DNA from: Actinomycetota bacterium
GTDB taxonomy: Bacteria; Actinomycetota; Thermoleophilia; Solirubrobacterales; Solirubrobacteraceae
NCBI GenBank assembly: GCA_005883215.1
Contig: VAYS01000028.1
Coordinates: forward strand, 1-42,030
Length of the DNA: 42,030 nucleotides
Direction of reading: 5' to 3'
A program made the translations under genes and the position numbers. The number at the start of each line of letters is the position of its first letter. Positions within the stretch are counted from its first letter, which is position 1. Under the pieces are notes generated by a model. The model saw only the letters and a list, made by a program, of their open reading frames with translations, searched no databases and was not told where the DNA came from. Below are positions 27,277 to 34,832 of this stretch, piece after piece.

Positions 27277-27548
27277 CCCACGCCGTGGTCCTGATCGAGG
27301 CCGAACGCGACGCCATGTCGCGGCTGGGCGGGGAGCTGGCCGACATCGATGGGGTGGCCGAGGCCTACTCGGTGACCGGCGAATGGGACTTCGTGGCGAT
27401 CGTGCGGGTGCCCCGGCACGAGCAGCTCGCCGATGTCGTCACCGGGCAGATAACGCAGCTTCCCGGCGTATCGCGGACCCAGACGATGGTCGCCTTCGAG
27501 GCGTTCTCGCGCCATGACCTCGAGGCGCTGTTCTCGATCGGGGGCTGA
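27273..27548 (+). CDS. Lrp/AsnC ligand-binding (RAM) domain protein without DNA-binding domain
   Basis: A 91-residue stand-alone RAM domain, as found at the C-terminus of Lrp/AsnC regulators. It has AVVLIEAERDAMSRLGGELAD, then VAEAYSVTGEWDFVAIVRVP, EQLADVVTGQITQLPGVSRT and the closing strand TMVAFEAFS. The helix-turn-helix of full Lrp proteins is missing, which is a known stand-alone form that may bind amino acids or modulate other regulators. The GTG at 27273 overlaps the upstream stop by 4 bases, tying it to the UPF0173 hydrolase. A perfect hairpin follows the stop. Confidence 0.88.
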   Translation: MTHAVVLIEAERDAMSRLGGELADIDGVAEAYSVTGEWDFVAIVRVPRHEQLADVVTGQITQLPGVSRTQTMVAFEAFSRHDLEALFSIGG

Positions 27549-27562
27549 GCGGGCGAAGAGCT

Positions 27563-27581
27563 GCGCCGGGAGCTCCGGCGC
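27563..27581. terminator. bidirectional hairpin between convergent genes
   Basis: GCGCCGG (27563-27569), a 5-base loop and CCGGCGC (27575-27581) form a perfect 7-base stem in the 33-base gap between two convergent stop codons. Position and symmetry suit a terminator for both directions, although T-runs are absent. Confidence 0.5.
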
Positions 27582-27836
27582 CTAGGGCTGTTCGCCGGGC
27601 CGGAACCACATCGAGCGGTCCTTCCAGTCGTGGGCCATGAGCAGGCTGGCCGCCGCGCCCAGCGCCACCGAGGTGCGCGCGGTGAGCTTTGCCCCGGCCA
27701 AACCTCCGGCCGCCACGCCCGCCAGCAGCGCGCCGGTGGCGCCGTGGTGACAGCGCTGGCCGAGGATCCACAGGCGACGCTGGCGGGCGTCAATGCGGAT
27801 CGGCTGCGGATATCGGGGAGCGGCGAGGGGCGTCAC
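27582..27836 (-). CDS. small membrane-associated hypothetical protein, 84 aa
   Basis: Not recognised as a named family. The start at GTG 27836 is chosen because a perfect AGGAGG (minus strand, 27851-27846) lies 9 bases upstream; a longer frame from 27869 would begin before that ribosome site. The protein begins TPLAAPRYPQPIRIDARQ and has LWILGQRCHHGATGALLAG. A hydrophobic Ala/Gly-rich segment (GVAAGGLAGAKLTARTSVAL) and MAHDWKDRSMWFRPGEQP near the end follow. One or two short membrane-associated helices are likely. The 209-base gap upstream to the R2lox-like gene contains divergent promoters. Confidence 0.75.
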   Translation of the reverse strand: MTPLAAPRYPQPIRIDARQRRLWILGQRCHHGATGALLAGVAAGGLAGAKLTARTSVALGAAASLLMAHDWKDRSMWFRPGEQP

Positions 27837-28001
27837 GTACCACCACCTCCTGGGTGACTGGTTCGACACCCAAGTTGTCGACCCTGTGCGCGGGCGCCTG
27901 TATCGCCCTCGTTCTGGTTAGAACATGCGTCCAGATGGGTTGCGCCCCGGCCACGGATGCGCTTGTGCTCGGCCGGCCATGCGGGGCCAAACGGTCCGCG
28001 C

Positions 28002-28007
28002 TAGGGT
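28002..28007 (+). promoter_or_regulatory. possible -10 box TAGGGT upstream of the R2lox-like gene
   Basis: TAGGGT lies 38 bases before the GTG at 28046, giving a leader of about 30 bases. There is no good -35 match. The rest of the 27837-28045 gap shows no open frame or strong repeat. Confidence 0.35.
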
Positions 28008-28045
28008 GCCTCTGACCTCGTGTCAACCGATCCGGGGTTCGCGCC

Positions 28046-28963
28046 GTGTCCCGTCCCAGCCCCTCCCGCACCGACCGCGTCGACTTTCGCGCCACCGGCG
28101 ACCCGGCGCTGCTCGAGGCCTCGGACCGCGGCGACAGCCACCTGCTCACCTACCGGCAGCTGTATGAGCTCTGGGAGCGCCAGCAGTGGGCGGTTCAGGA
28201 CATCGACTTCTCGCGCGACCGCGCGGACTGGCACGAGCGGATCCCGCCCGACGAGCGCTTCGTCCGCATGTACGGGCTCAGCTCGTTCTTCATCGGCGAG
28301 CAACGGGTGGCCGCCGAGCTTGGTCCGATGATCTGGGCCTGCCCCCAGGAGGACATGCGCATCTTCCTGTGTACCCAGATCGCCGACGAGGCCCGGCACG
28401 TGGCGTTCTTCGATCGCTTCTATGAGCAGGTGGGCGTGCTCGAGGGCGAGACCTTGGAGGCCCGCCTGCAGGAGACCAGTCCCCATCTGAATCCCGAGTT
28501 CGGCGAGCTGTTCGACGAGCTGCTTCACCGTCGGGTGCAACGCCTGGCCGCCGAGCCCGAGGATCTCGAGGCCCTGGTCGAAGCGGTGACCATCTACCAC
28601 ATGGTCATCGAGGGCATGCTCGCCCTCACCGGGCAGCACTTCATCATCGACTACAACGAGGCGCAGGGAACCCTGCCCGGTTTCGTCGAGGGCTTCACCA
28701 ACGTGGCCCGCGACGAGCATCGCCACGTGGCCTTCGGATCGCGCTTGTTGCGCGACATGGCCTCGGCCGAGCCGCGCTACGGGGAGGCGATCCAGCGCGC
28801 GCTGGCCGAGGTCGCTCCCGCCGCCGACGGGGTCCTTCGCCCCCGCTTCATCCAGGACGAGAATGCCCAGATCTTCGGAGCCAGCGTGGCCGAGACCCGG
28901 GAGTTCGCCATGCACGCGCTCCAGCGTCGGCTGAAGGTGATCGGCCTGGCCACGGCCGCCTGA
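28046..28963 (+). CDS. R2-like ligand-binding oxidase (R2lox)-type ferritin-fold protein
   Basis: A four-helix dimetal protein of the ribonucleotide reductase R2 superfamily, 305 residues. Metal ligands fall at E85, E115, H118, E189, E224 and H227 (FFIGEQRV, DEARH, YHMVIEG, DEHRH). The position of the R2 radical tyrosine (H118+4) is Phe122. Two further residues match R2lox: V88 at first ligand +3 and Y184 at third ligand -5, the pair that forms the Tyr-Val cross-link in Mycobacterium Rv0233 and Geobacillus R2lox. The first ligand is Glu rather than the Asp of class Ia R2. This favours R2lox, a Mn/Fe oxidase binding a long-chain ligand, over a true reductase subunit. No nrdA/nrdE is adjacent. 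Pipelines may name it RNR beta subunit. Confidence 0.8.
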   Translation: MSRPSPSRTDRVDFRATGDPALLEASDRGDSHLLTYRQLYELWERQQWAVQDIDFSRDRADWHERIPPDERFVRMYGLSSFFIGEQRVAAELGPMIWACPQEDMRIFLCTQIADEARHVAFFDRFYEQVGVLEGETLEARLQETSPHLNPEFGELFDELLHRRVQRLAAEPEDLEALVEAVTIYHMVIEGMLALTGQHFIIDYNEAQGTLPGFVEGFTNVARDEHRHVAFGSRLLRDMASAEPRYGEAIQRALAEVAPAADGVLRPRFIQDENAQIFGASVAETREFAMHALQRRLKVIGLATAA

Positions 28964-28974
28964 GAGCGGCGACC

Positions 28975-28980
28975 TACACT
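28975..28980 (+). promoter_or_regulatory. -10 box TACACT, leaderless promoter
   Basis: TACACT is followed by 6 bases and the GTG at 28987 in the 23-base gap after the R2lox-like gene. This indicates separate, leaderless transcription of the next gene. Confidence 0.5.
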
Positions 28981-28986
28981 GCCGCC

Positions 28987-29634
28987 GTGAAGGCGCCGGT
29001 CAAGCCCGAGTTCGGCCCCACCTTGCCCCACATGCTCGGGCGCCGCCTGCACGGGGCGCCGGCCTGGGCCCGCGGCGGCCTGGGGGCGGCGGCGGTCGCC
29101 GCCGTTGTCATCGTCGCCCTGGCCGCCGCGTTGCTAGTGGGCAAGCCCTCCTACTCACACGGCGGGGCCCTGCCCTTCAGCTTCCCCTACTCATCGCGCC
29201 TGCACCGGGTGGCGGCGCCCGGGGCCTTCGTGCGGCTGGAGCAGCGCCGCGCCGGGCGCCTGGTGCAGTCCTTTGAGGTCGCTCCGTTGCGCCTGCCCGC
29301 CTACCAAGGTCGCATGTTCGGCGAGCTGCCGCTGTTCGCCGACGGCTATATCCGACGCTTGCGTGGCGCTCTTCCGGGCTTCCAGCTCGTCTACGAGGGG
29401 CGCACCCCGCCCACCAATCCGCTCGGCTATCAGATCCTCTACCGCTACCGGGGACCCGGGGGCGTGCCCGTGTACGGGCGCGACGAGATCCTCCTGCGCG
29501 ACCGGCCCGACGCCCGCAACGCCTTGCTGCTGGTGATGCGCGCGACGCCGCTGGCGGGAGTGGGCTACGCCCCCGCGGTGGGCGTCGCGGGCGGCCCCTT
29601 GACGCAGATCGTCAACGACTTCACCTTCGGCTAG
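28987..29634 (+). CDS. single-pass membrane-anchored hypothetical protein, 215 aa
   Basis: Not recognised. A cytoplasmic N-terminus (KAPVKPEFGPTLPHMLGRRL) precedes one membrane helix (AAAVAAVVIVALAAALLVG, about 34-52). The external domain of about 160 residues is rich in beta-like segments: FSFPYSSRLHRV, FVRLEQRRAGRLVQSFEV, GYQILYRYRG, DEILLRDRPDARNALLLVM. It contains no cysteine. GTG 28987 is supported by the TACACT box. The gene ends 11 bases from the convergent sigma factor gene. A role at the cell surface is likely from topology alone. Confidence 0.8.
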   Translation: MKAPVKPEFGPTLPHMLGRRLHGAPAWARGGLGAAAVAAVVIVALAAALLVGKPSYSHGGALPFSFPYSSRLHRVAAPGAFVRLEQRRAGRLVQSFEVAPLRLPAYQGRMFGELPLFADGYIRRLRGALPGFQLVYEGRTPPTNPLGYQILYRYRGPGGVPVYGRDEILLRDRPDARNALLLVMRATPLAGVGYAPAVGVAGGPLTQIVNDFTFG

Positions 29635-29645
29635 CGCCGCGGGGC

Positions 29646-31172
29646 CTAGCCGGTGTTGGTGGTCGGGGTGCTCTGGGGCTGGGCCGGCGGCGAGCTGTTG
29701 CCCGAGGGCGGATTCGCATCCGCGGTGCCCGAAGTGCCCGTGCCGCTCCCCGAGGACGGCGGGTTGGTGCTCTGCGGGCCGGTGGCCCCGGTGTTGCCGT
29801 TAGAGGTGTTGGTGTTGGAGCCCGCGCCGTCCGCCGGGGCGGACGCGGGGGCCGACGCGGTGTCGTCGGTCGGGCCCGAGGCGCTGGGGGCGGGCAGGGC
29901 GGTGGTACCCGATCCCACCATCGCCGCCGGGGGCTTGGGGGTGGCCACGGCGGTGTCCTTGCTCGGCGTGGTTGGCGCCTTGGCGGTGAGGGTCGCCGGG
30001 GCGGGCACCGACGGCTTGGGGGAGGCCGGATGGGCCGGCTTGGGCCGCCGGCGGGGGTGGCGCGCGATGGCGGGCTCTTCGCGCGGGAGGATCCGATCGA
30101 CGGCGTGGGGGGCGGAGAGGGCTGGCACCGCCTGATGGCTGACCGGCGCGTGCGTCGCCTGGGCGACCGCCGGCGCGTCGTGATGGCGGTTGGCCACGTG
30201 GCGGACCTCGACGGCGCCGGCGGTGACCAGCGCCGCGGCGGCCAGGCCGGCGGCGGCCTTGGTGGCGACCGCTCCCGCCCCGGCGGAGACCATGCCGGCC
30301 ATCCCCGAGCCGGCCGAGCCCACGGCGGCGCTTCCGGCCGCGCCAGCTCCGCTGGCGCCCGCTCCCGCCGCGCCGGCGCCGGATGCGCTGGCCGTGCTGC
30401 CCACCTTCGCCAGCACGAGCTTCTTGAGCAGCAACAGCGGTGCCACGGGCATGATCGCCGCCAAGGCCCGATTGTTGGCGCGCAGGGCCGAGCGGAAGTC
30501 CGTGCAGCGCTCGCAATCGCGCACGTGGCGGCGGACGGGCGGGGTAACGCGCATCAGGCCCTCGGCCACGTGCCCCAGCTCGAGGCGCACCTGGTCGCAG
30601 CTCAGGCGCCGGGCCTCGGCCGCCTCGGCCAAGGCCACCCGGGCGCGCACCAGCAGCGACTTGACGCTGGGGATCGTGGTGTCCATCGCCTCGGCGATCT
30701 CGGTATAGGACATGTCGTCCATCTCCCGCAGCAGCAGCGCCGTGCGCTGGGTCTCGGGCAGGGTTTGCACGTCGGCCATGAGGTCGCGGAACGCCTCGCG
30801 CCGTAGGACCTTCTCTCCGGTGGACAGCCCGCCGTCGGCGAAGTGGATGTCCATCGAGTCGACGCCGACGGCGCTGGTCCGACGGAGGTGGTTTAGGCAG
30901 CGGTTGCGCGCGATCCGATACAGCCAGGGCCGCACGTTGATCTCGCGGTCATCGGCGAGCATGGCGTTGAACGCCGCGGCGAACACCTCCTGCAGGACGT
31001 CCTCGGCGTCCTCGCGCGAGCCGAGCATGTGCCGGCAGAAGGCGAGCAGGCGAGAGCGGTAGCGGCCCACCAGCGCTTCGAACGCCGCGTGGTTGCCCCG
31101 GCGCACGAGGTCTACGAGTCGCTCGTCCGACTGCAAGCGCAGCAGCCGGACGGGGCCCCTCAGGCCCAGCAT
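29646..31172 (-). CDS. ECF sigma factor fused to zinc anti-sigma-like motif, membrane helix and secreted tail
   Basis: About 508 residues from the ATG at 31172; a TTG at 31202 would add ten. Region 2 (about 15-100) has FEALVGRYRSRLLAFCRHML, EDAEDVLQEVFAAAF and PWLYRIARNRCLNHLRR. Region 4 (about 125-185) has LPETQRTALLLREMDDMSYT followed by EIAEAMDTTIPSVKSLLVRA. C192 then pairs with H216-x3-C220-x2-C223, the zinc-anti-sigma (ZAS) pattern. An Ala/Gly linker leads to one membrane helix (about 302-322), and the remaining 185 residues are Pro/Thr/Ser-rich and predicted outside. So the promoter-recognition part and a built-in inhibitor-like part sit on one membrane-bound chain. Fused actinobacterial ECF groups of this kind are known. 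Proteolytic release would be the expected activation, which is inference. No separate anti-sigma gene adjoins it. Confidence 0.9.
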   Translation of the reverse strand: MLGLRGPVRLLRLQSDERLVDLVRRGNHAAFEALVGRYRSRLLAFCRHMLGSREDAEDVLQEVFAAAFNAMLADDREINVRPWLYRIARNRCLNHLRRTSAVGVDSMDIHFADGGLSTGEKVLRREAFRDLMADVQTLPETQRTALLLREMDDMSYTEIAEAMDTTIPSVKSLLVRARVALAEAAEARRLSCDQVRLELGHVAEGLMRVTPPVRRHVRDCERCTDFRSALRANNRALAAIMPVAPLLLLKKLVLAKVGSTASASGAGAAGAGASGAGAAGSAAVGSAGSGMAGMVSAGAGAVATKAAAGLAAAALVTAGAVEVRHVANRHHDAPAVAQATHAPVSHQAVPALSAPHAVDRILPREEPAIARHPRRRPKPAHPASPKPSVPAPATLTAKAPTTPSKDTAVATPKPPAAMVGSGTTALPAPSASGPTDDTASAPASAPADGAGSNTNTSNGNTGATGPQSTNPPSSGSGTGTSGTADANPPSGNSSPPAQPQSTPTTNTG

Positions 31173-31310
31173 CCCGTTGGTCTTTAGGGCGGAAACTTCC
31201 AAAGCGAGGACGTCCCTTAGGACCCAGACACGGTACCAACGGTCAAGTTGCGCCCAGATCGCCTTTTGGTTAGCGCGCGCAAACGCGGCGTTCGCCGCCC
31301 ACCCGCCCGC

Positions 31311-31316
31311 TACGAT
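31311..31316 (+). promoter_or_regulatory. possible -10 box TACGAT of tRNA-Leu
   Basis: TACGAT lies 8 bases before the tRNA-Leu 5' end. A second candidate pair, TTGCGC-17-TAGCGC, ends around 31278. One of them probably drives the tRNA; the sequence alone does not decide which. Confidence 0.3.
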
Positions 31317-31324
31317 CGACCCAC

Positions 31325-31409
31325 GCCCGGGTTGGCGAATTGGTACAGCCGTGCGGTCTTAAACACCGCTGCCCGCAAGGGCGTGCGGGTTCGAATCCCG
31401 CCCCGGGTA
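31325..31409 (+). tRNA. tRNA-Leu (anticodon UAA)
   Basis: An 85-base class II tRNA. The acceptor stem is GCCCGGG with CCCGGGT (one G-U pair), and the D-arm contains TTGGTA. The anticodon stem is GCGGT/ACCGC with loop CTTAAAC, giving TAA. A long variable arm, TGCCCGCAAGGGCGT, is typical of leucine tRNAs, and the T-arm contains GGTTCGAATCC. The discriminator is A and CCA is not encoded. It reads UUA codons (and UUG by wobble), which are rare in this GC-rich window. Confidence 0.93.
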
Positions 31410-31419
31410 CTCCGGCCGA

Positions 31420-32496
31420 TTAGGTCTGGATCAGGCGCGTGGCGGTGGCCTTGAACGTCGCCAGCACCGGGTCTCCGACCGACAGCGCGACGCCGGCGGC
31501 GCCCGCCGCGGTGACTTCGGCCACCAGCGGCTGGGGCAGGGCCAACCCGACACGGACCCGGTTGCCCAGGCGCGTGACATCAGTTACGCGCGCGCGTAGC
31601 CGGTTGCGGGCCGAACCCACGTGCCCGGCGGAGGTCGGCTCCAGCGCGATCTCCCACGGCAGGACGCTGGCGGCCACGCGACCGCGGGCCGAATCCGGGC
31701 TGAGTAGCTCGCCGCCCCCGTCGAGCGCCACCCGGGTCAGCCCGGCCTCCCCGGGGCGGGCCTCGCCGTGGAGCACGTTGGCGCCGCTGAAGTCGGCCAC
31801 GAACGCCGACGCCGGCGCCGCGGACAGTCGGGCCGCCGGGCCCCGCTGGGCGATGCGCCCACCCTCGAGCACGGCGACCTCGTCGGCGAGCAGGACGGCC
31901 TCGCCGAAGTCGTGGGTCACCAGCAGGCACGGCACGCGAGCCTCGCGCAAGGCGTCGAGCAGGGCGCGGGAGGCGCGTGACCGGGTGGAGGCGTCCAGCG
32001 CCGCCAGCGGCTCGTCCAGCAAGAGCAGGCGCGGCGCGCGCGCCAGAGCGCGCGCGAGCGCCACGCGCTGGCGCTCGCCCCCGGACAGCTCGCCCGGGCG
32101 CCGGCCGGCGGCGTCGGCGTCCAGACCCATGCGCCCGAGCAGGCGCTCGGCGCGCTCGCGGCGGCGGGCCTGGCCGGCGCGTCCCCCCTCCCCGGGGATG
32201 CCAAAGGCCACGTTCTCGCGGGCGCTGAGATGGGGGAACAGCGCGTAGTGCTGAAACACAACTCCCACCGGACGCCGCTCGACGGCCAGGTGCACGCCAG
32301 CGTCGGTATCGCTCCAGACCTCGTCGTCCCAGGCGACGGTGGCCCGGTCCGGGCGCTCCAGCCCGCACAGGATGCGCAGGATCGTGGTCTTGCCCGCGCC
32401 CGACGGGCCGGCCAGGGCGAGCGTGCCCCGGGCGAGCTCGAGCGAGACGTCGAGGTCAAGGCCTCCCCGGGCCAGGCGCAGATCAGCCCGCAGCAT
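31420..32496 (-). CDS. modC: molybdate ABC transporter ATP-binding protein ModC
   Basis: Energises molybdate (or tungstate) import. The 358-residue length is normal. Walker A is GPSGAGKT (30-37), the Q-loop is in VVFQHYALFPHLSA, the signature is LSGGERQRVALARAL, Walker B is LLLLDEPLAALD and the switch histidine is in LLVTHDFGEA. The C-terminal third (about 225-358) is the extra domain with a TOBE/MOP-like oxyanion-binding segment (RARVTDVTRLGNRVRVGLAL). That separates ModC/PotA-type ATPases from simple ones. It overlaps the end of modB by 14 bases, so the two are coupled. It ends 10 bases from the tRNA-Leu on the other strand. A sulfate or thiamine role is less likely given the ModB neighbour. 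Confidence 0.9.
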   Translation of the reverse strand: MLRADLRLARGGLDLDVSLELARGTLALAGPSGAGKTTILRILCGLERPDRATVAWDDEVWSDTDAGVHLAVERRPVGVVFQHYALFPHLSARENVAFGIPGEGGRAGQARRRERAERLLGRMGLDADAAGRRPGELSGGERQRVALARALARAPRLLLLDEPLAALDASTRSRASRALLDALREARVPCLLVTHDFGEAVLLADEVAVLEGGRIAQRGPAARLSAAPASAFVADFSGANVLHGEARPGEAGLTRVALDGGGELLSPDSARGRVAASVLPWEIALEPTSAGHVGSARNRLRARVTDVTRLGNRVRVGLALPQPLVAEVTAAGAAGVALSVGDPVLATFKATATRLIQT

Positions 32497-33298
32497 CCGC
32501 TCTCCCCACCAGCTTGATCGCCGCCAGCAGCCCGGCGCTTACGCACAGCAGCAGCGCGGCGAGCGCCAACGCGCCGTCGAAGTCGGTGGCCAGTCGGCCA
32601 TAGATGGCCAGCGGGGCGGTCTGGGTCACCCCGGGAAGGCTGCCGGCGAACAGCAGGGTCGCCCCGAACTCGCCCAGCGCTCGCGCCCAAGCCACCCCCA
32701 CCCCGGCGAGCAGACCGGGGCCGGCGAGCGGCAGCGCCACCCGCATGAAGGTGCGCGCCGGGGATGCCCCCAGGGTGCGCGCCGCCTCGAGCAGCGTGCG
32801 ATCGAGGCCGGCGAAGGCGATCTGGGCCTGGCGCAGATAGAACGGGCTGGCCACGAAGGCCAGCGCGACCACCACGCCCGCGGTGCGCAGCACCAGCCCG
32901 ACGTGGACGCGCGCCAGAGCCCCGCCCAGGAACCCGTGCGGGCCCAGCGCCGCGAGCAGGCCCAGGCCGGCGACGGCCGGCGGGAGCACGAGCGGGAGCT
33001 CGACGATCGTGATCACGATCGCCCGCCCCGGGAAGCGGCGCATGGCGAGCAGGTAGGCGGCCGGCGTCCCCACCGCCACGATCAGGGCGATGGCGATGGC
33101 GCTGGTCTCCAGGCTCAGGCGCAGGGCCTGCAGGGAGGCGTCGTCGGTCAGGCGCGAGAGCAGCCGGCCGGGCCCGGTATCGGTGAGCACGGCGACCACC
33201 GGGAGGACCAAAAACAGCGCCGCCAGCGAGAGCGAGCCGGCCAGAACCGGCCAGAACCAGGCGGACCGTGGGGGGGTCCGGCCCGAGTCCCGGCTCAT
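32483..33298 (-). CDS. modB: molybdate ABC transporter permease ModB
   Basis: Inner-membrane permease of 271 residues. About five or six helices are visible, beginning WFWPVLAGSLSLAALFLVLP and including ALIVAVGTPAAYLLA and PLVLPPAVAGLGLLAAL. The cytoplasmic coupling (EAA) loop reads EAARTLGASPARTF, and ALGEFGATLLFAGSLPGVTQ is a strong ModB/CysT signature. The start at ATG 33298 fits the length of the family; the open frame reaches further upstream without protein-like sequence. modC follows with a 14-base overlap. The binding protein gene modA, normally first in this operon, is absent; the upstream side is the mce operon on the other strand. Confidence 0.92.
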   Translation of the reverse strand: MSRDSGRTPPRSAWFWPVLAGSLSLAALFLVLPVVAVLTDTGPGRLLSRLTDDASLQALRLSLETSAIAIALIVAVGTPAAYLLAMRRFPGRAIVITIVELPLVLPPAVAGLGLLAALGPHGFLGGALARVHVGLVLRTAGVVVALAFVASPFYLRQAQIAFAGLDRTLLEAARTLGASPARTFMRVALPLAGPGLLAGVGVAWARALGEFGATLLFAGSLPGVTQTAPLAIYGRLATDFDGALALAALLLCVSAGLLAAIKLVGRADAAG

Positions 33299-33361
33299 GG
33301 CGCCAGCATCGCATAGCCCCGGCAGCCGTGGGGGCAACCGGGATCGGGCGCCGGTTGTCGA

Positions 33362-33391
33362 TTGACACCCATAAATCCGCACTGCTAGCGT
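33362..33391 (+). promoter_or_regulatory. mce operon promoter, TTGACA-18-TAGCGT
   Basis: A perfect -35 TTGACA (33362-33367) and TAGCGT (33386-33391) are 18 bases apart, in the 151-base gap between divergent modB and the first mce gene. Transcription would begin near 33398 and leave a leader of about 50 bases before GTG 33450. Confidence 0.6.
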
Positions 33392-33449
33392 CGCCCGGCT
33401 ATCCGTGCGGCTGGAGGGGCCGACGCGGGGACGGGAGAGCGAAAGCAAG

Positions 33450-34832
33450 GTGCGTGACTCGAGGCTGATCGGGAGGATCGTCGCGCTCGCCGCGGTCATC
33501 GTCGGCGTGGCCGCGGTGGCGATCGTCCTGCTCAATTCGGGCAGCCCGTACAAGGTCAAGGCGGTCTTTCAGAACGCCAGCCAGCTGGTCAAGGGCGACC
33601 TCGTCCAGGTGGCCGGCGCGCCGGTGGGCAAGGTCACCGACCTCGCGCTCACCCCCGACGGGCAGGCGGCGGCGACCCTCCAGATCACCGACGGCGGCTA
33701 CAAGCCGCTGCACAAGGGGACGGTGGCCACCGTACGCCAGGCCTCGCTCTCGGGCGTCGCCAACCGCTACGTAAACCTCACCCTCGCGGGCCCCGACGCG
33801 CCCGAGATCCGCAACGGCGAAACGATCCCGGCCTCCGATACGCACAGCGCGGTCGACCTCGACCAGCTGTTTGACATCTTCGATCCCCAGACGCGCGAGT
33901 CCCTGCGGGGCACGATCCGCGGCTTCGACACCCTCTACGGCGCCCGCAGCCAGCAGCTCGCCCGCGCCTACCTGTTCCTCAACCCCTCGCTGGCCTCCTC
34001 CAGCCGGCTGTTCTCCGAGCTCGACTTCGACACGCCGATGCTCGAACGCTTCATCACCGCCTCCTCGAAGTTCGTCACCGACGTCGCCCAGCGCCGCAAC
34101 GACCTCTCCGGGCTGATCGACCACCTGGCCACCGCGCTGGGCGCGATCGGCGACCAGAAGGCCTCCCTGGCCCAGGCCATATCCCTGCTCCCGCCCTTCA
34201 TGCGGCGCGCCAACACCACCTTCGTGAACCTGCGCCACGCCCTGGACGACCTGACGCCGCTGGTCAACGCCTCCAAGCCGGTGGCGCCCAAGCTGCGCCG
34301 CTTCCTGGCCCAGCTGCGCCCGCTGGCCCACGACGCGCGCCCCACCCTGCGCGATCTCGCCGCGCTGACCCTCGATCCCCAGCACCACAACGACCTGGTG
34401 ACCCTGACCAACTCGACGATCCCCGTGCGCGACATTGCCATCGGCCCGGTCAACGTGGGCGGGACCTCGCGCCCGGGCGCCTTCCCCGACTCAACCCAGG
34501 CGCTGCTCACCTCCACCCCCGAGCTGGGGTTCGCCCGCCCCTACGCCCCCGAGCTGACCGACTGGTTCAACAGCTTCGGTCACTCCGGCGTCTACGACGC
34601 GCTGGGAGGCGTGGCTCGCTCGGCGCCATCGGTCAACGCCGTGGCGCTGGTCAACGGGCTGCTCACCATCATCCCCCCCGAGCTCCGCCCGATGGCGCTC
34701 ACCTCGGCGGCGTCGATCGGCCAGCGCAACCGCTGCCCGGGCGCGGTCGAGCGCAACCCCGGCGACGGCTCGACGCCGTATCACCCGCCCGGGTACGACT
34801 GTGACCCCACCCAGATCCCTCCCGGCCAATGA
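33450..34832 (+). CDS. Mce/MlaD family protein 1 (mce operon)
   Basis: First of six consecutive MCE-domain proteins, 460 residues. One N-terminal membrane helix (LIGRIVALAAVIVGVAAVAIVLL) anchors it. The MCE domain follows at about 33-115 (PYKVKAVFQNASQLVKGDLV, then GAPVGKVTDLAL). A long helical region is typical of actinobacterial Mce proteins (SRLFSELDFDTPMLERFI, FVTDVAQRRNDLSGLIDHL), and the C-terminus is Cys- and Pro-containing. Such proteins form a lipid-conducting tube between membrane and envelope. GTG 33450 has GGAGAG ten bases upstream and gives an N-terminus like its paralogues. GTG 33405, closer to the promoter, would add 15 polar residues. Its last bases overlap the next start (ATGA). 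Confidence 0.93.
   Translation: MRDSRLIGRIVALAAVIVGVAAVAIVLLNSGSPYKVKAVFQNASQLVKGDLVQVAGAPVGKVTDLALTPDGQAAATLQITDGGYKPLHKGTVATVRQASLSGVANRYVNLTLAGPDAPEIRNGETIPASDTHSAVDLDQLFDIFDPQTRESLRGTIRGFDTLYGARSQQLARAYLFLNPSLASSSRLFSELDFDTPMLERFITASSKFVTDVAQRRNDLSGLIDHLATALGAIGDQKASLAQAISLLPPFMRRANTTFVNLRHALDDLTPLVNASKPVAPKLRRFLAQLRPLAHDARPTLRDLAALTLDPQHHNDLVTLTNSTIPVRDIAIGPVNVGGTSRPGAFPDSTQALLTSTPELGFARPYAPELTDWFNSFGHSGVYDALGGVARSAPSVNAVALVNGLLTIIPPELRPMALTSAASIGQRNRCPGAVERNPGDGSTPYHPPGYDCDPTQIPPGQ

Noticed and set aside
28046..28963. True class I ribonucleotide reductase beta subunit
   Set aside because: No radical Tyr at the expected position, R2lox cross-link residues present, and no nrdA/nrdE adjacent; R2lox fits better.
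33405..33449. GTG 33405 as start of the first mce gene
   Set aside because: It would leave a leader of only about 7 bases after the promoter and add polar residues absent from the paralogues; GTG 33450 has a GGAGAG site.
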